A DNA stretch of 64,000 bases from Actinoplanes sp. TFC3 (GCF_001553785.1 NZ_LOJP01000002.1:609844-673843), one strand, 5' to 3'; positions 8,791 to 18,790 are shown, counted from the stretch's first letter. Notes: generated from the letters alone by a model not told the origin. A program made the numbers and translations.

Positions 8791-9213
8791 TCAGGTCGCG
8801 TCGAGGTCGAAGGCTGCCGGGGCCGGTTTGGCGGCGGGCTGCGGCTGCGACGGGGTGGCTGAGGGCCTGGCGGCTTCGGTGACGTTTGACCGTACGTCGG
8901 TCAGCTCGCTCTTCACGCCGTTGAGGTCGGTTTTCACGTCGTTGAACAGGTTCTGCAGGGGCTGGCGCAGTGCTGCTTCGTCGTCCTCGGACAGCAGGTG
9001 CTTGCGGATGAACGCCTTCGGGTGCAGGTCCTGCAGTTGAATGTCGGTGCCGAGCTCGCGGCTCAGGTCCGAGGTTGCGTTCTGGGCCATGTTGCGTAGC
9101 TGGCGGACCATGCGCAGGCCGTCGCCGATGACCTTGGGAAGGCGCTCGCCAAAGATGAGCAGGGCGAGCATCAGCAGCGCCCCGATCTCCCACCAGTTCA
9201 GGTTCTCGAACAT
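8791..9213 (-). CDS. tatB: Sec-independent translocase subunit TatB
   Basis: 140 residues with the TatA/B architecture: a short N-terminal membrane helix (WWEIGALLMLALLIF), the conserved FGERLP hinge, an amphipathic helix (VIGDGLRMVRQLRNM) and a long Gln/Pro/Ala-rich soluble tail. The length and extended tail favour TatB over TatA. GGGAGG precedes the ATG. It follows htrA after 31 bases on the same strand, the same arrangement as in mycobacteria, so the two are probably co-transcribed. Confidence 0.9.
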   Translation of the reverse strand: MFENLNWWEIGALLMLALLIFGERLPKVIGDGLRMVRQLRNMAQNATSDLSRELGTDIQLQDLHPKAFIRKHLLSEDDEAALRQPLQNLFNDVKTDLNGVKSELTDVRSNVTEAARPSATPSQPQPAAKPAPAAFDLDAT

Positions 9214-9244
9214 GGCGGCCGCCTCCCTTGCCCGTGCGGGCTTC

Positions 9245-10495
9245 TCACTTCGCGTCGGCCGCCAAGGTTACTGACGCTGTCTGTGTGCTGGTGCCCCGGC
9301 GGTACTCCACCGAGACAGTAGCCCCCGGCGCGTACTTGCGGACCAGGGCGATCAGGTCGGTTCCGTCCTCAAGCGGGTGCCCGTCAATCTTCGTCACCGT
9401 GTCGCCGGCTTTCAAGCCCGCCGCGGCGGCCGGGCCCGCCGGTTCGACCGAGCGCAGGCGTGCGCCCAGCGAGCCGGTCGATCCCGTGCTGCCACCGGTG
9501 GAGACCTCGGCGCCGATCACGGTACGCCGGGCCTTGCCGGTGTCGATGATGTCCTCGGCGATGCGGCGGGCCTGGTTGAACGGGATGGCGAAGGCGAGCC
9601 CGATGTTCCCGGCTTCGGTCTCGGTGCCGCCGACCGAGCGGATCACCGAGTTCACGCCGACGACCCGGCCGGCCGCGTCGACGAGCGGGCCGCCGGAGTT
9701 GCCCTGGTTCACCGCGGCGTCGGTCTGGATGGCCGCGTAGTACCGGGTGGTGCCGCCCTGCTCGCCGGCCTGGATCGTGCGGTCGAGGGCGCTGACGATC
9801 CCCGAGGTGACCGTGTTGACGAGCGCCAGCGGGGAGCCGAAGGCCAGCACCGGGTCGCCGACCGCGATCGAGTCCGAGTCACCGAACTGCATCGGTGTGA
9901 GGTTGGTCCTGGAGACTTTGATCACTGCGATGTCGGACTCGGGATCGCGTCCGACGAGCGTCGCGGCGGCCGAGGAACCGTCACTGAACGACACCGACAT
10001 GGTGCCGTCGGAGCCCTCCACGACGTGGTCATTGGTGATGACATAGCCGGCTTGGCTGACCACGAACCCGGACCCGATGGCCCCGGTCACCCGCACGGTC
10101 ACCACGCTGGGCAGCACCTGCTTGGCCACCCCGGCCAGCGAGTCCGGGGGCCGCTGGGCCGCGCTCGGAGCCGTCAGCGGCGCTCCGCCCAGCGCAGTAC
10201 CACCGCTGACCCCACTGCGGGTGGCGAAAACGAAGCCGAGCGTGCCGCCCAACCCGCCCGCCAGCAGGGCAGTGACCAGGCAGATCAAGAGAATCGGCGT
10301 AAACGAGCGCTGCGGTGCGGAGGGGTCGGTCACCGGCTCGGGCTGGGGGCCGGTGCTGGCCGGCGCGCTCGGGATGACCACTGCCGACGGGGCATACGGG
10401 TCGCGCCAGGGATCGGACATCGCGTCGGACCACCACGGCGAGCCCTGCGAGGCCGGTGGCGTCTGCGGTGGGCGCCAGTTCCAGCCGTCGGTCAC
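9245..10495 (-). CDS. htrA: HtrA-like membrane-anchored serine protease with PDZ domain
   Basis: 416 residues from a GTG with GGAGG 7 bases upstream; the open frame extends 15 codons further without a site. Order: a Pro-rich cytoplasmic segment (1-65), one transmembrane helix (about 67-91), a trypsin-like domain with His157 (TNDHVV), Asp188 (ESDIAV) and Ser267 (GNSGGP), then one C-terminal PDZ domain with GLKAGDTVTKIDG. The protease should face the cell exterior and handle misfolded envelope proteins. In mycobacteria sigE and rseA sit directly upstream; here they are missing. Confidence 0.92.
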   Translation of the reverse strand: MTDGWNWRPPQTPPASQGSPWWSDAMSDPWRDPYAPSAVVIPSAPASTGPQPEPVTDPSAPQRSFTPILLICLVTALLAGGLGGTLGFVFATRSGVSGGTALGGAPLTAPSAAQRPPDSLAGVAKQVLPSVVTVRVTGAIGSGFVVSQAGYVITNDHVVEGSDGTMSVSFSDGSSAAATLVGRDPESDIAVIKVSRTNLTPMQFGDSDSIAVGDPVLAFGSPLALVNTVTSGIVSALDRTIQAGEQGGTTRYYAAIQTDAAVNQGNSGGPLVDAAGRVVGVNSVIRSVGGTETEAGNIGLAFAIPFNQARRIAEDIIDTGKARRTVIGAEVSTGGSTGSTGSLGARLRSVEPAGPAAAAGLKAGDTVTKIDGHPLEDGTDLIALVRKYAPGATVSVEYRRGTSTQTASVTLAADAK

Positions 10496-10650
10496 GTCAA
10501 GGCCTCCACTCGTCGTCGCCGGTCCACTCCAGGATGACACGAATCGGCGGGGGTCATCCGGTCAGTGGGCCCACCGGCTGCCGAGCCGCTACTCAAGGGC
10601 CGGGAACTCCCGATGCGCGAAGGGTGAGCGTCGCTCTACGCTCATACCCG

Positions 10651-11335
10651 ATGTGCACCGGTTCCGGTCCGCGCGTCCCAACGGAGGTCGTCATCGTTAC
10701 CGCAGCCCGCCAGCTCGGCCAGCCCAGTCCGCCGTCGATCCAGTTCGCCGAGGCCTATGCGGCGGAAGATGTTGTGCTGCAAACCGCCCGCAACCTGGCC
10801 CTCGAAGTCGGTCTCGCAGCCGTCAGCCCGGGCGCGGGCTCGGTGCTGAGCCTGCTCGCGGCGGCGGGCAACGCCAAGGCAGTGGTGGAGATAGGCACCG
10901 GTACGGGGGTCAGCGGCGTCTGGCTGCTGCGCGGCATGCGCCCCGACGGCGTGCTGACCACCATCGACGTCGAGAACGAGCACCAGCGCATCGCCCGGCG
11001 GATCTTCCAAAAAGCCGGGTTCGCCGCCTCGCGGACCCGGATCATCACCGGGCGGGCCCTGGACGTGCTGCCGCGCCTTGCCGACAACGTGTACGACCTG
11101 GTCTTCGTCGACGCCGAGGCCACCGAGGCCGGGGCCTGCGCCGAGGCGGCCCTGCGGCTGCTGCGGCCGGGCGGGATCCTGGTGGTGAACGGCGCGCTCG
11201 CGGGCGGCCGGATCAGCGACCCGGCGGCCCGCGACGTGGACACCATCACCATCCGCGAGACGGTGAAGGCAGTCCGCGAGTCCGAGGACTGGATTCCCGC
11301 GCTCATCCCCTCCGGCGGTGGGCTGCTCACCGCGG

Positions 11336-11346
<11 letters not shown>
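10651..11346 (+). CDS. O-methyltransferase-family protein (Rv1220c-like)
   Basis: 231 residues from the ATG at 10651. It has the class I SAM-binding signature VVEIGTGTGVSGVWLL, an acidic motif II (TTIDVENEHQ) and VFVDAEATE, matching the O-methyltransferase family 3 branch that lies near sigE/htrA in mycobacteria. Substrate unknown. A GGAGG further inside the frame is not followed by a standard start codon, so the ATG is preferred. Its last 11 bases overlap the convergent aminopeptidase gene. Confidence 0.85.
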
Positions 11347-12754
<1,408 letters not shown>

Positions 12755-12785
12755 TGGAGGATGACCTTTCCCAAAGACGTGGAAA

Positions 12786-12819
12786 GCCCGCCGGTGCGGC
12801 AGGTACCGTACCGGCGGGC
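12786..12819 (-). terminator. Terminator of the DUF3117 gene
   Basis: A perfect 10-bp stem (GCCCGCCGGT / ACCGGCGGGC) with a 14-base loop, followed on the minus strand by TTTCC. It lies 12 bases past the DUF3117 stop and just before pepA, so pepA probably has its own promoter or relies on read-through. Confidence 0.65.
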
Positions 12820-12830
12820 CACGTGAAACG

Positions 12831-12998
12831 TCAGCCGGCGATCGCCTTCAACGCGTCACCCAGCGCGTTGGCCTCGTCCGGAGTCATCTCAACGACGAGA
12901 CGGCCACCACCTTCCAGCGGGACGCGCATGACGATGCCGCGCCCTTCCTTGGTGACCTCCAGCGGACCATCGCCCGTCCGCGGCTTCATCGCCGCCAT
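12831..12998 (-). CDS. DUF3117 small protein
   Basis: A 55-residue protein beginning MAAMKPRTGDGPLEV, with GRGIVMRVPLEGGGR and ending DALKAIAG: the near-invariant DUF3117 sequence of actinobacteria. The ATG at 12998 has GGGGAG at ideal spacing; the longer frame from 13049 adds an unrelated leader. The family is a small beta-rich protein of unknown function. Confidence 0.92.
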   Translation of the reverse strand: MAAMKPRTGDGPLEVTKEGRGIVMRVPLEGGGRLVVEMTPDEANALGDALKAIAG

Positions 12999-13256
12999 CT
13001 TGTCTCCCCTCAGACCTACATCAGGGTCGGTGGGTTGCCCCACAGCCACTTGCTTCTCGAACAGCTCGGCATCGACGCTTCGTGCTCAGCCCCACGGCGC
13101 GCCATACCTCGTTTCTGACCGGCGGAGTCGCCCCCGCTGGACCGACCCGAGACCGCAGCGCTGCGGGCCTCGCCAAGGTCACCCGGCGTGGCCCACCGTG
13201 CCGATCAAACATTTTCCCTGATGAACACCGGCGAACCCAAACTCAGCCCGGACTGA

Positions 13257-13295
13257 TGTGACAGCGTCTAGCATATCGTCTTTTGGGCTGTCACA
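13257..13295. promoter_or_regulatory. Inverted repeat upstream of paaX-like regulator
   Basis: A perfect 9-bp inverted repeat, TGTGACAGC and GCTGTCACA, with a 21-base AT-richer spacer (arm centres 30 bp apart). It lies 11 bases before the regulator's likely start, in a 307-bp gap (12999-13305) where nothing else stands out. An autoregulatory operator is inferred. Confidence 0.5.
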
Positions 13296-13305
13296 ATGTG
13301 CGGTC

Positions 13306-14118
13306 ATGCAGGCGCGGTCGGCACTCTTCGACCTCTACGGCGACTATCTGCGCCCCCGAGGGGGCCGGGCGCCGGTCGCCGCGCTGGTGAAACTGCTGGC
13401 CCCGATAGGGATTGCGCCCCCCGCGGTGCGCACCGCGGTGTCCCGGATGGTGCGCCAGGGCTGGCTGCATCCGCTGCGCCTGGTGTCCGGACCAGGCTAT
13501 CTGCTGACCCCGAAAGCGGCCCGCCGACTGGATGAAGCTTCCGCCCGGGTTTATCGCACCGGACGGGTCAGCTGGGATGGCCGGTTCGACTTGATCATGC
13601 TCGGCAGCCCGCTGGCCAAGCGCGAACGGCAGAAACTGGCGTTCCTCGGCTACGGGATGCTCAGCGAGCATGCGTGGGTGGCGCCGCGGGCCGCCGAGGA
13701 GATCGACGCGGTGCTGAGCGAGGCCGGGATCGGCTACGAAAGGTTCAGCGCCAGTCACGCCGCGGGTTCGCCGGGGGCTGCGGGGGTGGTCGGGCGAGCG
13801 TGGGATCTGACCGCGATCGCTCGGGCGTACGAGCATTTCATCGATCAGCAGCGCCCCACCGTGACCGCGGTGAACGCCCGCAGCTCCGACGAGGAGGCCT
13901 ACGCCGCCCGGTTCCAGTTGGTGCACGCGTGGCGCTCGTTCCTGTTCCGCGACCCGCAACTGCCGCCGTCCCTGCTGCCTTCGCAATGGCCCGGGGTGAG
14001 CGCCGCATCCTTCTTCGACAAGCACGCCACCCGGCTGCGTCCGGCCGCCGACCGCTTCGTCGAGCACTGTTTGCTGTCGGCCTCGCGCAGCGCCCGTGTG
14101 GGATTCTCTGAGTCATGA
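13306..14118 (+). CDS. PaaX-family transcriptional regulator
   Basis: 270 residues beginning MQARSALFDLYGDYLRPRGG, the typical start of PaaX/PhaX repressors. An N-terminal winged helix (about 20-90, with VRTAVSRMVRQGWL as the recognition region) is followed by the PaaX core and a C-terminal dimerisation part with the conserved AWRSFLFRDPQLP. PaaX proteins respond to aryl-CoA thioesters such as phenylacetyl-CoA. An in-frame GTG at 13258 lies inside the inverted repeat and would add an atypical leader, so the ATG is preferred. It overlaps the hydratase gene by 4 bases. Confidence 0.88.
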   Translation: MQARSALFDLYGDYLRPRGGRAPVAALVKLLAPIGIAPPAVRTAVSRMVRQGWLHPLRLVSGPGYLLTPKAARRLDEASARVYRTGRVSWDGRFDLIMLGSPLAKRERQKLAFLGYGMLSEHAWVAPRAAEEIDAVLSEAGIGYERFSASHAAGSPGAAGVVGRAWDLTAIARAYEHFIDQQRPTVTAVNARSSDEEAYAARFQLVHAWRSFLFRDPQLPPSLLPSQWPGVSAASFFDKHATRLRPAADRFVEHCLLSASRSARVGFSES

Positions 14119-14903
14119 CCGACTCACTGCTTGTCGAACGCACCGACGCCGTCGTCACGCTGACCTTCAACCGCCCTGAGGCGATGAACGCCCTCGATGT
14201 GGACCTCAAGGAGGCGTTGCGCGACACGCTGGCGCAGATCGACAGCGACCGGTCGGTGCGCGCGGTGGTGCTGGCAGGCACGGGCAAGGCGTTCTGCGTG
14301 GGCCAGGACCTGCGGGAGCACGCCCAGACGCTGGGCAACGGAGCAACGGATCTGGATACGGTACGAGCACACTACAACCCGATCGCCCAGCGCCTGGCCA
14401 GCCTGCCCAAGCCGGTCGTCGCCGCCGTGCGGGGCACCGCCGCCGGAGCCGGGGCGTCGCTGGCCCTGCTCGCCGACTTCCGCATCGGCGGTCCGAAGAC
14501 GACGTTCCTGATGGCGTTCGCCAATGTGGGGCTGGCCGGTGACTCGGGCATCTCCTGGTCCCTGCCGCACCTCGTGGGCCGGGCTCGTGCGCTGGAGCTG
14601 CTGCTGCTCGCCCAGCCCGTACGAGCCCAGCAGTGCCTGGACTACGGCCTGCTCACCGAGCTGGTGGACGACGACGAGAAGGTGCTGCCCGTGGCGCAGG
14701 AGTTCGCGGCTCGGCTCGCGGCTGGCCCGACGGTGGCGTACGCGGCGATCAAGCGGGAGCTGTCCATCGGCACGGCGGGGACCTTGTCCGACGCGCTGGC
14801 TGCGGAGGCGCAGGCGCAGGCGATCTGCGGGGCTACCGCCGATCACCAGGCCGCGGTGACGTCGTTCGTCAACAAACAGAAGCCGGTCTTCGAGGGACGC
14901 TGA
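14115..14903 (+). CDS. Enoyl-CoA hydratase/isomerase (PaaG-like)
   Basis: 262 residues of crotonase fold. The oxyanion-hole segments are visible (GTGKAFCVGQDL and GTAAGAGASLALLADF), and the active-site region reads NVGLAGDSGISW, with Asp at the position used by PaaG-type isomerases. It could act on ring-1,2-epoxyphenylacetyl-CoA, or more generally on enoyl-CoAs. The ATGA overlap with the PaaX-type regulator supports a phenylacetate-related or aromatic-CoA role, but no other paa genes are in view. Confidence 0.85.
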   Translation: MTDSLLVERTDAVVTLTFNRPEAMNALDVDLKEALRDTLAQIDSDRSVRAVVLAGTGKAFCVGQDLREHAQTLGNGATDLDTVRAHYNPIAQRLASLPKPVVAAVRGTAAGAGASLALLADFRIGGPKTTFLMAFANVGLAGDSGISWSLPHLVGRARALELLLLAQPVRAQQCLDYGLLTELVDDDEKVLPVAQEFAARLAAGPTVAYAAIKRELSIGTAGTLSDALAAEAQAQAICGATADHQAAVTSFVNKQKPVFEGR

Positions 14904-15017
14904 ACGTGCCCGTCTGTGCGCTCTCCGTACGCTTTCGCGGTATGAGCCTTTCGGGATAGCCATATTGGGCCATCTAAATGTTTAACTTCCGTCACAGCTT
15001 CACCTCGGGAGGTTTGG

Positions 15018-15815
15018 ATGGTCAGGTTCCGCAATGTCCTGGGCGTGGTGGTAGCCGCGCTCACGGCCGCCTCGATGGGCACTGTGCTGCAGGCATCCCC
15101 GGCGGCAGCGTCCGACCCGGGCCCGCAGAAGGTGGTCGGCGGCTCCCGCGCCACCCAGGGCGAGTTCCCGTTCATGGTGCGCCTGTCGATGGGCTGCGGC
15201 GGGGCGCTGTACAGCCCCACCCTGGTGCTGACGGCCGCGCACTGCGTGACCCGCACGGGTACGAACACGTCGATCACGGCCACGATCGGGGTGGTGGACC
15301 TGAACTCCACCAGCAGGATCACCCGTAAGTCGAACTACGTCTACCAGGCCCCCGGCTACACCGGCGCGGGCAAGGACTGGGCCCTGATCCGCCTGGCCAG
15401 CCCGGTCACCGGCGTGGCCACGTTGCCGATCGCGACCACCACGGCGTACGACTCGGGCACCTTCACCATCGCCGGCTGGGGTGCGGCCAGCGAGGGCGGC
15501 TCACAGCAGCGCTACCTGCTCAAGGCAACCGTCCCGTTCGTCAGCGACGCGACCTGCAACTCGTCGTCGATGTACAACGGCGAGATCATCGCCAGCAACG
15601 AGATCTGCGCCGGCTACACCGCCGGTGGCGTGGACACCTGCCAGGGCGACTCGGGCGGCCCGATGTTCCGCCGCGACGCCGCCAACGCCTGGATCCAGGT
15701 CGGCATCGTGAGCTGGGGCGACGGCTGCGCCCGCCCGAACAAGCCGGGCGTCTACACCCAGGTCAGCTACTTCGCCTCGGCGATCGCTTCGGCGGCGTCC
15801 TCGCTCGGCGGCTGA
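15018..15815 (+). CDS. Secreted trypsin-like serine protease (S1A)
   Basis: 265 residues. A signal peptide covers about 1-32 (cleavage near PAAAS), followed by a short propeptide; the mature enzyme should begin at Val39 (KVVGG), the classical activation junction. The triad is His75 (TAAHC), Asp120 (KDWALI) and Ser212 (GDSGGP). Asp206 in DTCQGDSGG is the S1-pocket residue of trypsins, predicting cleavage after Arg/Lys. Paired Cys residues fit disulfides. It resembles Streptomyces trypsins and acts extracellularly. Confidence 0.95.
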   Translation: MVRFRNVLGVVVAALTAASMGTVLQASPAAASDPGPQKVVGGSRATQGEFPFMVRLSMGCGGALYSPTLVLTAAHCVTRTGTNTSITATIGVVDLNSTSRITRKSNYVYQAPGYTGAGKDWALIRLASPVTGVATLPIATTTAYDSGTFTIAGWGAASEGGSQQRYLLKATVPFVSDATCNSSSMYNGEIIASNEICAGYTAGGVDTCQGDSGGPMFRRDAANAWIQVGIVSWGDGCARPNKPGVYTQVSYFASAIASAASSLGG

Positions 15816-15827
15816 GCAGTTCTCTTT

Positions 15828-15864
15828 CTGACCCCGTCCTCTCCTTGCCGGAGGGCGGGGTCAG
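15828..15864. terminator. Bidirectional hairpin terminator
   Basis: Inverted repeat CTGACCCCG / CGGGGTCAG, extended by CCTCTCC / GGAGGG with a small bulge, between the protease gene and the convergent gene whose stop it overlaps. Confidence 0.65.
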
Positions 15865-16424
15865 TCTTCGTCTTCTTCCTCAGGGTCCTGGTTGGCTTCC
15901 TCGCCGAGCACGAAGGCCTGCATCGCCAGCTCGTCGCCCGACGGCGAAACGAAGGCGGGCAGCTCGGCCGGGCCCAGCTCCAGCACGTACGACCAGAACT
16001 GCCGCACCGCCTCGGCCGCGCTGGCCGCCTCGATCGGCAGGTCCAGGCTGACCAGCCAGGTCTGCTTGTCCGGATCGCCACCCAGGCGCCCGGCGAAGCC
16101 GCGGAACAGCTCCTCATCGATCGGCGCGACGGTCTCGTCCAGCTTGAGGCCCTCGGCGGGCAGCGGCTCGTCGAACGACCGATGGGTGTACGCGATCTCG
16201 ACCTCGGGAACGCCGTGCGCCCCCCGCCGCGACCGCTCCTGCGCGACCACTACGCCGAGCGCGATCACGTGCGCGCTGGTGTCCCCGGCCACGAGCAGCA
16301 CCTCGTCACCGGCCGCGGGTTGCGCCCCAGCCGACCCCGCCACCGTCAAGGTGTCGTGATGGAACAACCGCTCGGTCGCCCACCGATCCGCCGGAATGAT
16401 CACCGCCCATTGAGCCATGCGCAC
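15861..16424 (-). CDS. Conserved hypothetical protein, possible PUA/EVE-like N-terminus
   Basis: 187 residues. The first 90 residues (MAQWAVIIPADRW, AAGDEVLLVAGD, VIALGVVVA) have the strand pattern of PUA/EVE-like barrels that bind modified nucleic acids, but I cannot confirm the aromatic cage. The middle is mixed alpha/beta and the C-terminus ends in a very acidic tail (DPEEEDED). No enzyme motif is visible. Met3 at 16418 is an alternative start. Fold assignment is tentative. Confidence 0.7.
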   Translation of the reverse strand: MRMAQWAVIIPADRWATERLFHHDTLTVAGSAGAQPAAGDEVLLVAGDTSAHVIALGVVVAQERSRRGAHGVPEVEIAYTHRSFDEPLPAEGLKLDETVAPIDEELFRGFAGRLGGDPDKQTWLVSLDLPIEAASAAEAVRQFWSYVLELGPAELPAFVSPSGDELAMQAFVLGEEANQDPEEEDED

Positions 16425-16457
16425 TATGACATCACGCCCCGGATCGGCCCGGAATGA

Positions 16458-17036
16458 CTACCCCCGCGCGGGCACGTGACAACCGGCCAGGTGATCGTCG
16501 ACCATGCCGGTGGCCTGCATCAGGGCGTACGCGGTGGTCGGCCCGACGAACTTGAAGCCGCGTTTCTTGAGCTCCTTGGCGAGCGTCTTCGATTCCTCGG
16601 TGGTAGCCGGAACCTGCTCACGGGTAACCGGCCGGGGCCGAGCCGGCGGCGCGTACGACCACAGCAGCTCACTCAGCCCGACCGTCAGCTCGGCGGCGAC
16701 CCGGGCGTTGTGCAGCGCCGCGTCGATCTTCATCCGGTTGCGCACGATCCCGGCGTCGCCCATCAGCCGCTCGGCATCGCGCTCGTCGAACCCGGCCACG
16801 GTCTTGATGTCGAACCCGGCGAACGCCGCGCGGAACGCGGGCCGCTTGCGCAGAATCGTGATCCACGCCAGCCCGGACTGGAACGCCTCCAGGCACATCC
16901 GCTCGAACAGGGCATCATCGCCGTGCACCGGCTTGCCCCACTCGTCATCGTGATACGCCAGGTAGTCCGGGGTGCTGCCGGCCCAGAAACACCGGGCCAG
17001 CCCGTCCGCGCCGACCAGCAAGCCGTCGTCTGTCAT
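16458..17036 (-). CDS. tag: DNA-3-methyladenine glycosylase I
   Basis: 192 residues, the family length. Diagnostic segments are RCFWAG with the first zinc Cys, YHDDEWGKPVHGDDALFERMCLEAFQ, SGLAWITILRKRPAFRAAF, and the C-terminal GCHVPARG supplying the last zinc ligands. Tag removes 3-methyladenine from alkylated DNA. It starts 19 bases upstream of no other gene and is followed at 4 bases by the SRPBCC gene in the genomic left-to-right order. In mycobacteria tag also sits beside a DivIVA-like gene. Confidence 0.95.
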   Translation of the reverse strand: MTDDGLLVGADGLARCFWAGSTPDYLAYHDDEWGKPVHGDDALFERMCLEAFQSGLAWITILRKRPAFRAAFAGFDIKTVAGFDERDAERLMGDAGIVRNRMKIDAALHNARVAAELTVGLSELLWSYAPPARPRPVTREQVPATTEESKTLAKELKKRGFKFVGPTTAYALMQATGMVDDHLAGCHVPARG

Positions 17037-17040
17037 CGCC

Positions 17041-17535
17041 CTACAGCTTGCCCTCTTCGATGAGCCGGCCGAACTTCTTCAGCGCGCCCTTGAAGCTCAA
17101 CTTCGACCCGGGCCAGAGCACCGGCCAGGCCAGCTTGCCGACCGCTCCGCCAGGAAGATGGAACCATTCATGCAAAACAACCTGGGTACGTTCCCCGCCC
17201 ATCGCCGTGCACCGCATGGAACCCGGCCCCCGCAGCACCTTGCCGCAGTGCACAACCCGGACCTCGTAGGGCGCGTCAACCCGGACCACCCGCAGCTCAT
17301 CGCGCAGCGCAGCCGGCCCGATCGCGGTGATGGCCTCGACCAGGCTGCCCTCGCCGCCGTCGCCCTCCACCACGCGCACCTTGGTGAACGGCATCCAGTC
17401 GCCCTGCCGCTCCCAATCCATGAACGCGGCGAACACCTTGGGCGCGGGAGCGTTGACGATAACTGTGGCGGTGACCTCGCCGGTGCCGGGCTGAGCCGCG
17501 TCGCCGACGCCGCCGGGGGTGCCGTTCTGAGTCAT
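17041..17535 (-). CDS. SRPBCC (START-like) family protein
   Basis: 164 residues with the helix-grip pattern of polyketide cyclase/dehydrase-type SRPBCC proteins: an N-terminal strand (VTATVIVNAPAPKVFAAFMDWER), a curved beta-sheet, and a long C-terminal helix (FKGALKKFGRLIEEGKL). The cavity should bind a hydrophobic ligand; its nature is unknown. Its start overlaps the stop of the DivIVA-domain gene by 4 bases, indicating co-transcription. Confidence 0.85.
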   Translation of the reverse strand: MTQNGTPGGVGDAAQPGTGEVTATVIVNAPAPKVFAAFMDWERQGDWMPFTKVRVVEGDGGEGSLVEAITAIGPAALRDELRVVRVDAPYEVRVVHCGKVLRGPGSMRCTAMGGERTQVVLHEWFHLPGGAVGKLAWPVLWPGSKLSFKGALKKFGRLIEEGKL

Positions 17536-18242
17536 CGGCGCTCCGCTGCGGCGTTGCCGGTGGTGGGTTCGGCTTGGGCGGGGCTGGTCTGCGGTGGCGG
17601 GGTGTCCTGGGGCTTGGCGGAGGCGCTGCGCTTGCTCGCGGCCTCCCGCGGCGCGGTTGCCGGCTCCGGCGTGCTGATCGCGCTTCCGGCTTCGGGTGGT
17701 GCCGGTGCGGCTTCCCCGGCCCCGCCCGGCGCGACCTCGTCCGTCTCCCTCTCCGCCTTAACCGATTCGTCACCTTCAGCGGATGGTGCATCGGAATCGC
17801 CGGGAGCGCCGGCCACCAAAGCGTCAGGCGCCGGCACCGCGCCGGGCTCGGCCGCGGAACCAGTGCCAGGCCCGCCCGCGGGAGCCACCGCAGCCTCACG
17901 AGCGCGCCGCAGCACGTCAGCATCGGCCGTACGACCCTCTCGCAGGGCCGCGACCTCCGCCTCCAGCACCCCGATCAGCTCGCTCTTGTAACCGATGTCG
18001 TAGGCCGCGCGCTGCAGCGCCTGATCGACCTGGGCCATCCGGTAGCCGCGGAACGCCGTGTCGAAGCGGGCCCGGAAGACGTCGTCCTCACCCAGCGGGC
18101 GGTCGTTCGGCAGCGGGAGGGCCTTACCGTCGGGCTCGACCGGCGTCAGACCGGGGTCTCCGCCGCTCACCATGACGGTTACGCCGAAGACTATCGCCGC
18201 GACCACGAGTGCCACGACGACGAAGAGGAGTAGCTGACCCAT
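17532..18242 (-). CDS. DivIVA-domain protein with one membrane helix
   Basis: 236 residues from the ATG at 18242; the longer open frame adds a non-conserved leader. One N-terminal transmembrane helix (LLLFVVVALVVAAIVFGVTVMV) is followed by a DivIVA-type segment (DVFRARFDTAFRGYRMAQVDQAL) and a coiled coil (LIGVLEAEVAALREG), then about 130 residues rich in Ala, Pro and Glu. The DivIVA motif suggests a role near the pole or septum. The same order, DivIVA-like gene beside tag, occurs in mycobacteria (Rv1209-Rv1210). Confidence 0.8.
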   Translation of the reverse strand: MGQLLLFVVVALVVAAIVFGVTVMVSGGDPGLTPVEPDGKALPLPNDRPLGEDDVFRARFDTAFRGYRMAQVDQALQRAAYDIGYKSELIGVLEAEVAALREGRTADADVLRRAREAAVAPAGGPGTGSAAEPGAVPAPDALVAGAPGDSDAPSAEGDESVKAERETDEVAPGGAGEAAPAPPEAGSAISTPEPATAPREAASKRSASAKPQDTPPPQTSPAQAEPTTGNAAAERR

Positions 18243-18343
18243 GGGCACGATCGTGGCATGCGCGCTGCGGCGTGGCGAGCCCGCCACCCCGCCTCGGGGA
18301 AACGCTGTGGCGCCGGTCTCGTGGGTGCGGCCCGTGAGACCGG

Positions 18344-18721
18344 TCACGTCCAGGTCAGGATCTTCTTCCGCCAGGCATAGATGATCCCGAGTACCAGCAC
18401 CGCGACAAAGATGCCCATCTCGGTGATGGTCACCCCGCCATAGCCAGGCCGATCAAAGATCACGGCCCAGGGAAACAAAAAAACCGCCTCCACCGCAAAG
18501 AGCACATAGAGGTACGCGTACACGTAATAACGGATCTGCGCCTGCGCCCAGTCCCCGCCCACCGGATCGATGCCGCTTTCGTAGGCGACCCGCTTGCCGG
18601 GCGGCTCTGCCGGGTTCGCGGGACGCAGCAGCTTGTTGGCGCCAAAGGCCAGCACGAACACCAGCACACCGGCCGCCATCACCAGCCCCAGCAGGGCGTA
18701 GGAGCCCAGATACCCGTCCAC
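18344..18721 (-). CDS. nuoA: NADH-quinone oxidoreductase subunit A (stand-alone)
   Basis: 125 residues with three membrane helices and the NuoA signature YESGIDPVGGDWAQAQIRYYVYAYLYVLFAVE. In complex I this subunit forms part of the membrane arm near the quinone site. No other nuo gene is in the window: the neighbours are a DivIVA-domain gene and, divergently, korAB. In Streptomyces, as I recall, korAB lies beside a second nuo cluster, so this may be the remnant of one. Confidence 0.92.
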   Translation of the reverse strand: MDGYLGSYALLGLVMAAGVLVFVLAFGANKLLRPANPAEPPGKRVAYESGIDPVGGDWAQAQIRYYVYAYLYVLFAVEAVFLFPWAVIFDRPGYGGVTITEMGIFVAVLVLGIIYAWRKKILTWT

Positions 18722-18771
18722 CCCGGCAGCCTAGCGTCCGGTTCGCTAACCGAAGAGTGGACACCTTTGGC

Positions 18772-18790
18772 TCAGGCAAGGCTTACCTGG
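18772..18790. promoter_or_regulatory. Iron-box-like palindrome (IdeR/DmdR type)
   Basis: A 19-base element TCAGGCAAGGCTTACCTGG. Its core CAGGcAAGgCTTaCCTG is an inverted repeat apart from two positions, and it matches the DtxR/IdeR consensus (TTAGGTTAGGCTAACCTAA) at most conserved bases, including AGG, AGGCT and ACCT. It lies between divergent nuoA and korA, about 140 bases before korA and 51 bases before nuoA. Iron-dependent repression of one or both is inferred. Confidence 0.55.
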
